A stretch of DNA of 64,000 bases from Pseudomonadota bacterium. GTDB lineage: Bacteria; Desulfobacterota; Syntrophobacteria; Syntrophobacterales; Syntrophobacteraceae. Positions 1-8,483 of the stretch are shown here, piece after piece (within the stretch, counting starts at the first letter, position 1; each line of letters opens with the position of its first letter). The translations under genes and the position numbers were made by a program. Location: assembly GCA_023416335.1 (NCBI GenBank), contig JAEZHY010000101.1:16474-80473 (forward strand), in the 5' to 3' direction. The notes under the pieces were generated by a model. That model had not been told where the DNA came from. It was given only the letters and a program-made list of their open reading frames with translations, and did no database searches.

Positions 1-463
1 GCAGTGCTGCAGAGTTGGCCACGGCACCGTGCTTGCTCACGTGGGAGATGAAAACCGGGCGTTCCAGACTGACGGCGTCCAGTTCGAATTTTGTGACATG
101 GCGGCCTTCTTTCAGCCTGTTTTGATCGTAATTGCGGCCGCTTATCCAGACCTTCCCGGGATTGTCGCGTGCCCACGCACGGAGTTCCGCCTGCACATCC
201 GCAACGGACAGGCACTCCCGCAGGTCCGCCTTCAGAAGATCGAGTCCGAGCCATAGGATGTGGCAATGGCAGTCATTGAATGCAGGAATAACGGCAGCTC
301 CGGACAGGGCGACACGTTTTGCTTCGGGAAACCGGGAACGAAGATCCTTGTAACCCCCCACCGCCTGAATGATGCCGTCCTGCGCGAGAATGGCATCTGC
401 GTGCGGCATTTTTTCCCAAAGAGTCGTAACGGGAACACCTTCGTAGAGAACTTGACCTTGCAT
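1..463 (-). CDS. Amidohydrolase, YtcJ-like, N-terminal part (runs off the window)
   Basis: This is the amino-terminal 154 residues of a metal-dependent amidohydrolase; the frame is open to the window edge, so the rest lies outside. Residues 59-68 read IPAFNDCHCH, which fits the metal-binding His-x-His at the end of the first strand of the amidohydrolase barrel. The preceding sequence (ILAQDGIIQAVG, then a short segment ending at the motif) matches the usual small N-terminal beta-sandwich. The later GRNYDQNRLKEG segment resembles YtcJ/AepA-like proteins. The ATG at 463 is chosen because GAGGAG lies about 12 bases upstream. The substrate cannot be told from this fragment. The family is clear; the subfamily is inferred from the HCH context. 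Confidence 0.75.
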   Translation of the reverse strand, partial: MQGQVLYEGVPVTTLWEKMPHADAILAQDGIIQAVGGYKDLRSRFPEAKRVALSGAAVIPAFNDCHCHILWLGLDLLKADLRECLSVADVQAELRAWARDNPGKVWISGRNYDQNRLKEGRHVTKFELDAVSLERPVFISHVSKHGAVANSAAL

Positions 464-1078
464 TGGACGATTTAACTCCTCATCAGAATCAGCATTTAAG
501 AAAAAGGTAATCCTAGAATAGACAGGGTCGATTGGAGAAATAAAGAGAAATCGGCTGCAGAGGTAAACGGTGAGCGAGGTAGGGTGGGGCACAAAGTTTT
601 ATCGTGCCCACCGCCTAGTGCTCGGAACCAAACCATGGGTGACACGGGCAACGTGGTTTTGTGTAGCACCGCAGGCACCTTGTTCCCCTTTTTGGGTTTG
701 TGCCCCGGTTGAAGCAAGAGCACGAAGTGAGCGTAGGATGGGTGACAACCCATCGTTTTTCGGAACGCCCGGGAATGATTGGCCGGAGAGGCATAAGTCG
801 GTGCCTGGAAACACGGGGAAATTTGCCATAGGGAAATGAAGTTGTATTCGACAGCCTCTGGGCTTCCCGGCAACTGAGAGAGGAACGAACCTCAAAAAAC
901 GATGGGTTCCCGCTCCGCTCCCACCCATCCTACGGCCCTTTCTGGTTTATGCCCGTCTCTCAATAGGGTGCGACGCCACCGGCTCTTAAGTCGCCTATAC
1001 CGCTGCCGATTCCTTTTAAGTGGCTTCCATTCAGGGGGAAGTAACACAACGTCATTGAGCCGCAGGGAGGAATCGACC
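464..1078. repeat. Intergenic stem-loop mosaic repeat, copy 1
   Basis: No convincing gene lies here; the ORFs are made of repeated non-coding sequence. From about 568 it carries the unit AACGGTGAG...GTAGGGTG...GTGCCCACCG, followed by GGAACCAAACCATGGGTGAC and CACGGGCAAC, which recur at 43.8 and 54.9 kb. At about 735-755 there is a hairpin GATGGGT-gaca-ACCCATC. At about 950-1025 a block reading TCTCTCAATAGGG followed by CTTAAGTCGCCTAT recurs, inverted, near 54.48 kb and in part near 55.1 and 60.7 kb. The module order suggests a composite of several small stem-loop units. Confidence 0.7.
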
Positions 1079-1174
1079 ATGCGGAACGATCCAAAATCGT
1101 TCGATGCCGCAGGCCGAAAAATTCCTGCCACTGATTTCGGAATCACGGTTATGTGGAAGTCATCCTTGACATAA
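1079..1174 (+). CDS. Possible 31-residue ORF with a strong RBS
   Basis: A 31-codon frame starting MRNDPKSFDAAGRK has GGGAGGA about 8 bases upstream of its ATG. It has no recognisable family or membrane segment, and it sits between the repeat block and the dctP promoter. It may be the remnant of a larger gene or a chance ORF. Only the ribosome binding site supports it. Confidence 0.15.
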   Translation: MRNDPKSFDAAGRKIPATDFGITVMWKSSLT

Positions 1175-1195
1175 ATGCCAAACCCCCGATATAAG
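1166..1195 (+). promoter_or_regulatory. Sigma-70-like promoter for dctP
   Basis: TTGACA at 1166-1171 and TATAAG at 1190-1195 are separated by 18 bases. This is a near-consensus sigma-70 promoter about 55 bases upstream of the dctP start, so it probably drives the TRAP cluster. Confidence 0.6.
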
Positions 1196-1251
1196 TTTTG
1201 CTACTTGCCCGAACAAAATTTCATTCAATAAAATTTGAAGGGGATCCCGAG

Positions 1252-2340
1252 ATGAAAAAAGTCCTGCAGCCCTGTTTGGTGCTCCTGCTCGTTTTGCTTT
1301 TGAGCGGAGTCGCTTCCGCAAAAGTGGTTATCAAGGTCGCAAATGCCGGTCCTGCAAATGAAGACAACCGGACCGTCAAAGCGGTGAACGTATTCAAGGC
1401 GGCTGTCGAGAAAGGCACCAACGGTGAAGTGGAGGTGCAGGCCTTCCATGCTTCGGCCCTCGGAAACGAGCGGGAAGCCCTCGAAAGCGTAAAGATGGGC
1501 ACCATCCAGATGGGAACACTTTCCGGCGGCCCCGTACCGGGCTTCTTCCCGCCTGCCATGGTCTTCGATATTCCTTTTCTCTTCTCCAGCGCTCCCGCCG
1601 CCTGGGAGGCCTTTAACGGGGATTTCGGCAAAGAATTCTCCGAAGCCTTCCGCAAGGCAACCGGCGTTCGAATCCTGGGGATTACCGAAAACGGCTATCG
1701 CCATTTCACAAATACCATCCGCGAGGTGAAAACCCCCGAAGATATGAAGGGCCTCAAGATCCGGACCATGGAAAACCCCGCGCACATGCAGATGGTTAAA
1801 TCCATGGGCGGCGATCCCACACCGATCGCCTTCGGTGAACTCTACATGGCCCTTCAGCAGAAAGTCGTCGACGGCATGGAATGCCCGGTCGTGCTCATCA
1901 ACGACATGAAGTTCTACGAAGTCCAGAAATACATGATTCTGGACGGCCATCTCTACAATCCGCTGTACATCTTCATAAATGACGAATTCTTCACGGAAAA
2001 GCTGACGCCCGCGCAGCAGAAAGTCGTGACCGAGGCCGCAAAGGACCTGGCCTTCACGCATAACGGATATTCCCAGCAGTCGAACATCGAAGGAATAGCC
2101 AGGCTGAAAGAAAAGGGCATGCAGATCTATCAGCCGACGGCCCAGGAACTCGAACGCTTCCGCTCCGTAGCGCAGCCCGCTGCACTGGGATTCATCAAGG
2201 AGAAAGCCGGCGAGGAATGGACCAATAAGGCATTGAAAGCCGCTAAGGACGCTGAAGCCAAGATTGGCGACAAAGCGGACAGCATCATTCAGGAAACGAT
2301 AGCCAAATCAAATGCAATGTACTCGGAAATCAAGAAATAA
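1252..2340 (+). CDS. dctP: TRAP transporter periplasmic solute-binding protein, DctP family
   Basis: This is the periplasmic binding component of a tripartite ATP-independent transporter, which captures an organic acid and passes it to the membrane subunits encoded next. The 362-residue product has a signal peptide (MKKVLQPC followed by a Leu/Val-rich core ending ASA). It then shows family features: VIKVANAGPANEDN, the GFFPPAMVFDIPFLF segment, and the conserved arginine region GLKIRTMENPAHMQM around residues 160-175 that normally contacts the ligand carboxylate. The ATG at 1252 is preferred to the upstream in-frame start because GAAGGGG precedes it and the signal peptide begins there. It is followed by dctQ and dctM. 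The ligand is not determinable; a carboxylate is inferred from the family. Confidence 0.95.
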   Translation: MKKVLQPCLVLLLVLLLSGVASAKVVIKVANAGPANEDNRTVKAVNVFKAAVEKGTNGEVEVQAFHASALGNEREALESVKMGTIQMGTLSGGPVPGFFPPAMVFDIPFLFSSAPAAWEAFNGDFGKEFSEAFRKATGVRILGITENGYRHFTNTIREVKTPEDMKGLKIRTMENPAHMQMVKSMGGDPTPIAFGELYMALQQKVVDGMECPVVLINDMKFYEVQKYMILDGHLYNPLYIFINDEFFTEKLTPAQQKVVTEAAKDLAFTHNGYSQQSNIEGIARLKEKGMQIYQPTAQELERFRSVAQPAALGFIKEKAGEEWTNKALKAAKDAEAKIGDKADSIIQETIAKSNAMYSEIKK

Positions 2341-2375
2341 AGCTGTTTCAACCGCTTTAATCTGAAGGCTTTGAG

Positions 2376-2403
2376 ACCGGCGGGATCCAAAGGTTCCGCC
2401 GGT
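2376..2403 (+). promoter_or_regulatory. Stem-loop between dctP and dctQ
   Basis: ACCGGCGGGA pairs with TTCCGCCGGT across an 8-base loop, giving a strong hairpin with one mismatch. There is no poly-T run directly after it. It could be an RNA-processing or attenuation element that leaves dctP mRNA more abundant than the membrane subunits, as is common where a binding protein is the first gene. The function is inferred from position. Confidence 0.5.
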
Positions 2404-2427
2404 TCGTTCATTTTACGGAAGACATCC

Positions 2428-2961
2428 ATGCATACCCTTTCCTATTGGATAAACTCGCTTGCGAACATACTGAATGCAGTATCCCGATGGGTGCTGATCG
2501 TGGCAGGAATTACCATGAGCATCATCGTTTTCCTCCAGGTGTTCCTGCGTTTCACCTTTCAAATCCCCTTTCCCTGGTCTGAGGAAAGCGCCCGGTATCT
2601 CATGATCTGGATGGGGATGGTCGGTTCCGCCGTAGCACTCCGGCATGCCCGTCACATCGGCGTCACGATCCTGGTCGATCGCCTGCCTGGGCCTGTCCAT
2701 CGGATAGTCATACCTCTGGCCGAATCGGCAATGATCGTTTTCCTGGTTGTGCTGGTAAGGGTGGGGCTTAAACTCGCCATCAAGAATTTTACGCAGTTTT
2801 CGCCGGCCATGAGCCTCCCCATGTTCTACCCCTACCTGGCAGTTCCCGTGGGATGCGCTCTTATGATTCTCGAACTCCTTGCAAGCATGCTGCACCAATT
2901 CTTTCCCACGGCGGCGGGTGAAAACCGTCGGCAGCTTTCGACCTCCGAGACGCCGCTGTAG
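2428..2961 (+). CDS. dctQ: TRAP transporter small membrane subunit, DctQ family
   Basis: This is the small four-helix integral membrane subunit of the TRAP transporter. Hydrophobic stretches fall near residues 16-38, 48-68, 88-110 and 130-152. The family signature FQIPFPWSEESARYLMIWMG is present, followed by the RHARHIGV motif typical of DctQ. The start MHTLSYWI at 2428 gives 177 residues, the usual size, and has GGAAGA just upstream; the longer frame would add an unlikely hydrophilic leader. It lies 87 bases after dctP and 27 bases before dctM, so the three form one transcription unit. The identification is certain at family level, but the substrate is unknown. Confidence 0.93.
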   Translation: MHTLSYWINSLANILNAVSRWVLIVAGITMSIIVFLQVFLRFTFQIPFPWSEESARYLMIWMGMVGSAVALRHARHIGVTILVDRLPGPVHRIVIPLAESAMIVFLVVLVRVGLKLAIKNFTQFSPAMSLPMFYPYLAVPVGCALMILELLASMLHQFFPTAAGENRRQLSTSETPL

Positions 2962-2988
2962 CAGAGTTTTTCCAGAAGGACCTTTCTC

Positions 2989-4269
2989 ATGAGCATCTTT
3001 GTTATTCTCGTCTTTATAGTGACCCTGGCGTTGGGTATGCCGATTGCCTTCTGCCTGGGTCTGACCTCTCTTGTCGCGCTGATCGGCATGGACGTGCCGC
3101 TGACTTTGATGGCCCAGCGTGTGTTTACCGGAATGGATTCCTTCCCGCTCATGGCCGTGCCGTTTTTTGTGCTGGCCGGGGACCTGATGAACGCCGGAGG
3201 TACTACGCGCGGGCTGATCAATTTTGCCAACGTGATCGTAGGGAGGATCCGGGGCGGATTGGCGCATACGAACGTCGTCGCTTCCATGTTCCTCAGCGGG
3301 ATCTCCGGGTCCGCCGTGGCCGATGCGTCGGCCATCGCAACCATTATGGTTCCGGGAATGGTCAAGGCGGGCTATGATACCGGCTTTGCCGCTGCCCTCA
3401 CCGCTGCGTCTTCCACGATGGGACCGATCATCCCCCCCTCCATCTTCATGGTCATCATGGGGGTTACGACCGGTGTCTCGATAGGGGCGCTTTTTGCCGC
3501 CGGATTTATACCCGGGGTCATCCTTGGTATATCGATGATGGGGCTTTCGTATTACCTCGCAGTGAAACGCAACTACCCCAAAGATCCCGAGCCCTTCACC
3601 CTTCGCAGGCTCTGGACGGCAACAAGGGACGCCGGCCCTGCGCTCCTTGCACCCGTAATCATCCTGGGCGGTATTCTGGGAGGCATCTTTACGCCGACCG
3701 AGGCTGCGGTTGTCGCGGTTGTCTACGCATTTCTGGTGGGCATGTTCTATTACAAGCAGTTGAACTGGCAGAATATCACGAAGATTCTCGTAAGCAGCGG
3801 CATTACTACGGCGGTACTTCTTTTCATCATTGCATGTGCCAACATCTTTGCCTGGGTGTTGACTTCCGACCAGGTACCGCAACGCATCGCCCAGCAGATG
3901 CTGCACATGACGAAAGACCCTTATCTCATTCTGCTCATAATCAACGGCTTCCTGCTTGTCGTCGGCATGTTCATGGAGGGCGGGGCGGCGATCATCATCC
4001 TTGCTCCGACCCTGATGAAAATCGCGGAAACCGTCGGCATCGATCCGCTGCACTTCAGCTTTGTTGTGGTGCTGAACATCGTTGTCGGCCTGCTTACCCC
4101 GCCCATGGGAGTTTGTTTGTTCGTCGTCTGCGGCATCACAGGGCATCCGCTCTCATCGATTATCAAGTCGGTCTTCCCGTTTATTTTGCTCGAGTTGGCT
4201 GTTCTTATGCTTGCAACTTATTTCCCGTGGATGGTACTGATCGTGCCGAGGCTTCTGGGATATGTTTAG
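2989..4269 (+). CDS. dctM: TRAP transporter large permease, DctM family
   Basis: This is the large ion-transporter-like permease of the TRAP system, which uses an ion gradient to move the substrate delivered by DctP. The 426-residue protein is hydrophobic throughout, with about 11-12 membrane segments. Conserved family blocks include PFFVLAGDLMNAGG near residue 60, SGISGSAVADASAIATIMVPGM near 103, SSTMGPIIPPSIFMVIMG near 140, and GLLTPPMGVCLFVVCGI near 365. The ATG at 2989 follows AGAAGGA. The length is normal for the family. An aminotransferase and a 2-hydroxyacid oxidase pair follow on the same strand, which suggests the imported compound is a carboxylic acid that is then oxidised or transaminated. 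Confidence 0.95.
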   Translation: MSIFVILVFIVTLALGMPIAFCLGLTSLVALIGMDVPLTLMAQRVFTGMDSFPLMAVPFFVLAGDLMNAGGTTRGLINFANVIVGRIRGGLAHTNVVASMFLSGISGSAVADASAIATIMVPGMVKAGYDTGFAAALTAASSTMGPIIPPSIFMVIMGVTTGVSIGALFAAGFIPGVILGISMMGLSYYLAVKRNYPKDPEPFTLRRLWTATRDAGPALLAPVIILGGILGGIFTPTEAAVVAVVYAFLVGMFYYKQLNWQNITKILVSSGITTAVLLFIIACANIFAWVLTSDQVPQRIAQQMLHMTKDPYLILLIINGFLLVVGMFMEGGAAIIILAPTLMKIAETVGIDPLHFSFVVVLNIVVGLLTPPMGVCLFVVCGITGHPLSSIIKSVFPFILLELAVLMLATYFPWMVLIVPRLLGYV

Positions 4270-4310
4270 CCCGATTCCGAGAATGTAGGAGACGGCGACC
4301 AGGGATATTT

Positions 4311-5507
4311 ATGAAACATCAGGTATCAAAACTCGTTCAAAACGTTCGGCCTTCAGTTATCCGAGAGATGTCTCTCCGGGCTGAAGGCCTGGATAATGTT
4401 ATTTCGCTTGGAATCGGCGAGCCCGATTTCGATACGGAGCATTCCATCTGCAACGGGGCCTTTCGGGACGTTCTTTGCGGAGCGACCCACTATACGCCCT
4501 CGCAGGGGGACACGGAGCTTCTCCAGGCGCTGTGCGACACCGTCAATAAGCAGCACGGCCTCGATATCACCATCAGGAATGTCGTCGTTACCCTTGGCGG
4601 AATGGGTGCTCTCACGGCCTATTTCCGAACAATGCTCGACCCGGGTGATGTCGTGCTGATCCCGGAACCCTATTTCGGGTCGTACCGTCCTCATGTCGAA
4701 TGGGCAAACGGCCGGGTGCGCGAGGTGCCCACGAACTTCGAGGACGGCTTCATTGTCCGGCCCGAAGCAATTGAGGAGGCGATCACCTCGGAATCTAAGG
4801 TGCTCCTGCTGAATTCTCCCAACAATCCGACCGGCGCGGTCATTCCAGGTAAAACTCTGGATGCGATAGCCGAGGTGGTGAAGCGCCGCGACCTGCTCGT
4901 CGTGAGCGACGAAGTCTACGACCGCCTTGTTTTCGACGGGGCCCGGCATGAATCGATCGTAACGCGTCCCGGCATGCGGGAACGGACCGTCGTGATCAAC
5001 TCTTTTTCCAAGAGTTTTGCCATGACCGGGTGGCGCATCGGTTATGCTTACGGGCCGGAGTGGCTCATCGAGCCCATGACCAAGGTCGTCAGCCATTGCA
5101 CTTCATGTACTCCTTCGGTGTCGCAGCGGGCGGCCCTTGCGGCCCTTCGCATGGACGAGGGCAGTGTCCGGAAAATGGCGGCAGAGTTCGAAGCCCGGCG
5201 CGATCTGCTTTATGAAGGTGTACGCAGGCTCCCCGGAGTCCGGGTCAACAAGCCCTCGGGGGCCTTCTATATGTTTGTGGATGTTTCCCGGATTACGGAC
5301 GATCCCTACCGCTTTGCACTCGACCTCCTGGAGGAAGAGCGGGTCGTGGTGGTCCCCGGTTTTTGCTTCGGTCCTTCCGGCAAGGAATGCATCCGGCTGG
5401 CCTACACCGTGAACGGAGATATGATCGCCGAAGCCCTGGAGCGCATGGAACGCTTTATCCGCAAACGAATGGAAGCTCCCGGCGCGGTGGCGGCTGCAAG
5501 GAATTGA
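4311..5507 (+). CDS. PLP-dependent aminotransferase, class I/II
   Basis: This is a fold-type I aminotransferase that exchanges an amino group between an amino acid and a 2-oxo acid using pyridoxal phosphate. The 398-residue product shows LGIGEPDFDTE near residue 33, HYTPSQGDTELLQAL for substrate positioning, NSPNNPTGAV near 170, SDEVYDRLVFDG near 200 (the Asp/Tyr pair that holds the cofactor), and INSFSKSFAMTGWRIGY near 232 with the Schiff-base lysine. The ATG at 4311 is chosen since the family starts at VRPSVIREMS; the longer frame overlaps dctM. It is 41 bases downstream of dctM and probably cotranscribed. Aspartate- or alanine-type specificity is possible; the exact substrate is not readable. 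Confidence 0.92.
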   Translation: MKHQVSKLVQNVRPSVIREMSLRAEGLDNVISLGIGEPDFDTEHSICNGAFRDVLCGATHYTPSQGDTELLQALCDTVNKQHGLDITIRNVVVTLGGMGALTAYFRTMLDPGDVVLIPEPYFGSYRPHVEWANGRVREVPTNFEDGFIVRPEAIEEAITSESKVLLLNSPNNPTGAVIPGKTLDAIAEVVKRRDLLVVSDEVYDRLVFDGARHESIVTRPGMRERTVVINSFSKSFAMTGWRIGYAYGPEWLIEPMTKVVSHCTSCTPSVSQRAALAALRMDEGSVRKMAAEFEARRDLLYEGVRRLPGVRVNKPSGAFYMFVDVSRITDDPYRFALDLLEEERVVVVPGFCFGPSGKECIRLAYTVNGDMIAEALERMERFIRKRMEAPGAVAAARN

Positions 5508-5529
5508 AGGAAAACAATTATATTCTAAG

Positions 5530-5752
5530 TTGCGTTCAAAACGATACCTAGAACCAAAAAGAGCGGGGGAATGATTCCCCCGCACCCCCCAGGATTTTCG
5601 GCCTTGCGTGCAAGAGCACGCGAGGCCGAGCGCTCGGCGCTGTCGGCGTCTGGCCGAAGGCCGCCGCCGTAGCGCAACGCTGAGCCGCGAAGCGGCGAGG
5701 GGGTGTGGGGGGGGGCGCCCCCCACGTTTTTATAGTAATTAGCTGAACGCAA
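5530..5752. mobile_element. GC-rich MITE-like element, copy 1
   Basis: The element begins TTGCGTTCA (5530-5538) and ends with the exact inverse TGAACGCAA (5744-5752), giving 9-base terminal inverted repeats around 223 bases. It has no coding capacity. Inside are perfect hairpins: GCGGGGGAA-tga-TTCCCCCGC near 5563-5583 and the palindrome GCCGAGCGCTCGGC. A CCCCCACACCCCCTCGCCGC-type block recurs in the copy at 59442-59745, whose ends match. It separates the aminotransferase gene from the FAD oxidase gene and ends 4 bases before the possible GTG start of the latter, so it may have replaced the native leader. Confidence 0.65.
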
Positions 5753-5756
5753 ATAC

Positions 5757-7178
5757 GTGTCAAAGGTACGGAACTCAGTGGCGATATCGAAAAGCTTTAT
5801 CAGGGAAGTCCGAGCCATAACCGGACCGAAGGGCTGCCTGGACGCTCCGGAAGACCTGCGCTGCTATTCCTACGATCTTTTTGCGCGGGGAATTCCGGAA
5901 CTTGTCGTGCTGCCCGAGACGACGGAACAGACGGCAAGCGTTTTAAAGCTCGCAAACGAGGCGGGCATTCCGGTGACGCCCAGGGGGGCGGGATCTTCCC
6001 TTACTGGCGGATCGGTCCCGATCCGAGGCGGTATTTCGCTCTGCCTTGCCCGGATGAACAAGATCCTGGAAATTTCCCCTCTGGACCGGCTGGCGCGGGT
6101 GCAGCCCGGAGTAGTAACGGCCGACTTTCAAAAGACCGTTCTCAGGCGGGGGCTCTTCTATCCGCCCGATCCTGCTTCCTCGCCCTTCTGCACCATCGGA
6201 GGAAACGCGGCCACCAACGCGGGGGGGCCGAGCGGGGTAAAATACGGCGTAACGCGCGACTACCTGCTGGGGCTCACGATGGCTGCCCCGTCGGGAGATG
6301 TCCTCGTTACGGGCGGCCGTTCGATGAAGAGCGTCACGGGCTACGATTTCACGCATTTCATTTGCGGCAGCGAAGGGATGCTCGGCGTCATCTCCGAGGT
6401 AACGGTCAAGCTTCTGCCCAAACCGGAAGCGGTACGGACACTCCTTGCCTTCTATCCGGACGTCGATTCCGCGGTGGAAAGCGTGGCCCTGATCATTTCC
6501 TCCGGAATCATTCCCAAGACCCTGGAATTGATGGACCAGAACTTCCTGAGCGCGGTGGACGCCCTGTATCACTTCGATTTTCCCGAAGGCTCGGGGGCAG
6601 GGTTGCTCATCGAGGTTGACGGTCCGGCCCTGCTCGTGGACTCACAGGCCGGCAGCATCCTTGACCTGTGTGCTCGCGGGCGGGCCAAAACCGTGCAAAG
6701 CGCGCAAAACGAAGAAGAACGGGACAAACTCTGGCGCGCGCGCCGGTCCGGCACAGCGGCGCTCGTGCGGCAGTCGAAGTTCCTGGTCACCATGGACATC
6801 GCCATCCCCATTTCCGGCATCGCCCAGGCTGTGCGGGAGATCCAGGACCTCGGCAGGAAATTCTCCATCCACGTCGTTATCATCGGGCATGCAGGCGACG
6901 GGAACCTTCACCCCATGTTCATCTACGATCCGGACGACCCGAAGCAGGCGGAGGCCTTCCTGAATGCTGAAAAAGGCCTTTACGAAACCATGGTCCGGCT
7001 GCGCGGCACGCTTTCGGGCGAGCACGGCATCGGCATCGAGAAGGCGCAGTACCTCAGCCTGGAAAAGTCGGCTTTCGAACTCGATCTCAGCCGCCGGATG
7101 AAAGAAGTTTTCGATCCCAAACGAATCATGAATCCCGGGAAGTGCGAATGGACGCAGCCAAAGCATCATCCGCACTGA
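5757..7178 (+). CDS. glcD: FAD-linked oxidase, GlcD family (2-hydroxyacid dehydrogenase subunit)
   Basis: This is the flavoprotein subunit of a glycolate- or lactate-type dehydrogenase. It oxidises a 2-hydroxy acid to the 2-oxo acid and passes electrons to the Fe-S protein encoded next. The 473-residue frame has the PCMH-type FAD-binding domain in its N-terminal half (PVTPRGAGSSLTGGSVPIRGG near residue 78, IGGNAATNAGGPSGVKYG near 150). The GlcD C-terminal domain follows, with HAGDGNLHP near 380 and LSGEHGIGIEKAQYL near 420, the conserved histidine motifs. The start is uncertain: GTG at 5757 or GTG at 5778, neither with a clear ribosome binding site, possibly because the repeat element ends just upstream. 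The substrate is inferred only as a 2-hydroxy acid. Confidence 0.9.
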   Translation: MSKVRNSVAISKSFIREVRAITGPKGCLDAPEDLRCYSYDLFARGIPELVVLPETTEQTASVLKLANEAGIPVTPRGAGSSLTGGSVPIRGGISLCLARMNKILEISPLDRLARVQPGVVTADFQKTVLRRGLFYPPDPASSPFCTIGGNAATNAGGPSGVKYGVTRDYLLGLTMAAPSGDVLVTGGRSMKSVTGYDFTHFICGSEGMLGVISEVTVKLLPKPEAVRTLLAFYPDVDSAVESVALIISSGIIPKTLELMDQNFLSAVDALYHFDFPEGSGAGLLIEVDGPALLVDSQAGSILDLCARGRAKTVQSAQNEEERDKLWRARRSGTAALVRQSKFLVTMDIAIPISGIAQAVREIQDLGRKFSIHVVIIGHAGDGNLHPMFIYDPDDPKQAEAFLNAEKGLYETMVRLRGTLSGEHGIGIEKAQYLSLEKSAFELDLSRRMKEVFDPKRIMNPGKCEWTQPKHHPH

Positions 7179-8431
7179 GGGTGCAGGATATAATCCAGTG
7201 TGAGCACTGCGGGCGCTGCCTGGAGGTCTGTCCGACCTACCAGGTATCGCGTACGGAAACGCTGAGCGCCCGCGGACGGTGGGACCTCATCAGCGGGGCC
7301 GTCTCCGGCGAACTGACGCCCGGCCCCCGCTATTTCGAATCCCTTTCCCAGTGCCTGCACTGCATGGCCTGTTCCGCCATATGCCCCAAGGGAGTCAACG
7401 TGGAGCATATGGTACGAGGGGCTAAGGCGGATTTTCCTCAGGACGGCTTCCAGGCCTTCGTGCGGAAGGCGGTTTTCAAGGGCGTGCTCATGAACCGCCC
7501 AATGATGAAAACCTTCATCCGGGCAATTACGCTTGCGAGGCGATTCTTTCCCGCCGGATCTGACCGCGTATCCCGGCACCTGCCCCTCTTTCTTACCGAC
7601 CTGCTGAACGGTTTCGCCATCCCCCACATGGAAAGCCGGTCTCTCTTCCGGAAATTTCCGGCGAAAGTCCCTGCGGCAAAGGACGTTCCATTTCAGGGGA
7701 CCGTCGCCTACTTTTCCGGCTGCTTCAACTCGCTGGTCGATCCCGTTCCGGCGGAAGACACGATTCACGTGCTTGCCGAAAACGGCTTCGACATCCTCAT
7801 CCCGCCCGACCAGACCTGCTGCGGCGCGCCGCTCTTCTTCTCCGGCGACCGGGAAATGACGCTCGGAATGATACGGAAAAACACTCAGGTGCTGGAGGGC
7901 GCGGACAGGGTGCTCACCTCATGCGCAACCTGCGGGAGCATGCTGAGAAACGAATATCCGGCCCTGTCGGAAGACTATCCCGCGCTGTCCCGAAAAGCCA
8001 GGGCATTGGCTTCGCGAACCGTGGATTTCGCGGAACTGCTCAAGGGGATCGACATTCGGAAAGGGCGCATTCCCATCAATCGGCGGGTGACGGTTCACGA
8101 CCCGTGCGATCTGGTGCGGGGGCAGGGGATCTCAAACGAAATAAGAGAGGTCCTGTCCGCTATTCCGGGCCTGGAGATTGTGGAGATGGAACACTCTGCC
8201 CGCTGCTGCGGCGGAGGAGGCACCTTCAGCCTGAGCCACCCGGAACTGGCAGAAGCGATCGGGGAAAAGAAAATCCAAAGCATCCTCGATACCGGAGCGT
8301 CTATGGTGGTAACTGGCTGCCCCGGATGCATTCTGCAAATCGGACGGATCCTGGCGCGGGAAGGATATGCGATTCCGGTTGTTCATCCAGCGGAGTTGCT
8401 CGCAGCTTCTTATGGGTATCGCAGGCTTTAA
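7148..8431 (+). CDS. glcF: Fe-S oxidoreductase, GlcF/CCG-domain family
   Basis: This is the electron-transfer partner of the GlcD-like flavoprotein. The 427-residue product starts with two ferredoxin-type motifs, CEHCGRCLEVCP near residue 18 and CLHCMACSAICPKG near 68, for two [4Fe-4S] clusters. It ends with two CCG (cysteine-rich) domains marked by QTCCGAPLFFSGD near 220 and ARCCGGGGTFS near 355, expected to bind further clusters or quinone-linked redox groups. The ATG at 7148 has GGGAAG upstream and overlaps the end of glcD by 31 bases, so the two are translationally linked. The last 78 bases recur at 14516-14593 with the same reading frame, which marks the left edge of the inserted island. 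Confidence 0.92.
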   Translation: MDAAKASSALRVQDIIQCEHCGRCLEVCPTYQVSRTETLSARGRWDLISGAVSGELTPGPRYFESLSQCLHCMACSAICPKGVNVEHMVRGAKADFPQDGFQAFVRKAVFKGVLMNRPMMKTFIRAITLARRFFPAGSDRVSRHLPLFLTDLLNGFAIPHMESRSLFRKFPAKVPAAKDVPFQGTVAYFSGCFNSLVDPVPAEDTIHVLAENGFDILIPPDQTCCGAPLFFSGDREMTLGMIRKNTQVLEGADRVLTSCATCGSMLRNEYPALSEDYPALSRKARALASRTVDFAELLKGIDIRKGRIPINRRVTVHDPCDLVRGQGISNEIREVLSAIPGLEIVEMEHSARCCGGGGTFSLSHPELAEAIGEKKIQSILDTGASMVVTGCPGCILQIGRILAREGYAIPVVHPAELLAASYGYRRL

Positions 8432-8436
8432 GAACC
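8359..8436 (+). repeat. Left flanking direct repeat (glcF 3' end)
   Basis: Bases 8359-8436 align without gaps to 14516-14593, with 10 mismatches over 78 positions. This copy is the functional 3' end of glcF and includes its TAA stop. The pair brackets the AT-richer island with the methyltransferase/GHKL operon. Confidence 0.85.
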
Positions 8437-8460
8437 TCGTGGTTTGCCGACGCGCTTTTA

Positions 8461-8483
8461 TGCTGATTTCGATGAAATCAGCA
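8461..8483. terminator. Perfect hairpin downstream of glcF
   Basis: TGCTGATTTC and GAAATCAGCA form a 10-base-pair stem with a 3-base loop, 30 bases after the glcF stop. No U-tract follows it on the plus strand. It may protect or end the glcF mRNA; otherwise it is an island-end structure. Confidence 0.4.

Noticed and set aside
496..928. Leftward ORFs of 109-125 codons in the first repeat block
   Set aside because: Translated repeat DNA; similar peptides appear at 43.8 and 54.9 kb in different frames, with no codon bias or start signals.
2413..4146. Long leftward ORF (577 codons) opposite dctQM
   Set aside because: It lies antisense to clear TRAP genes and reads as low-complexity, His/Asp-rich sequence, a shadow of the GC-skewed coding strand.
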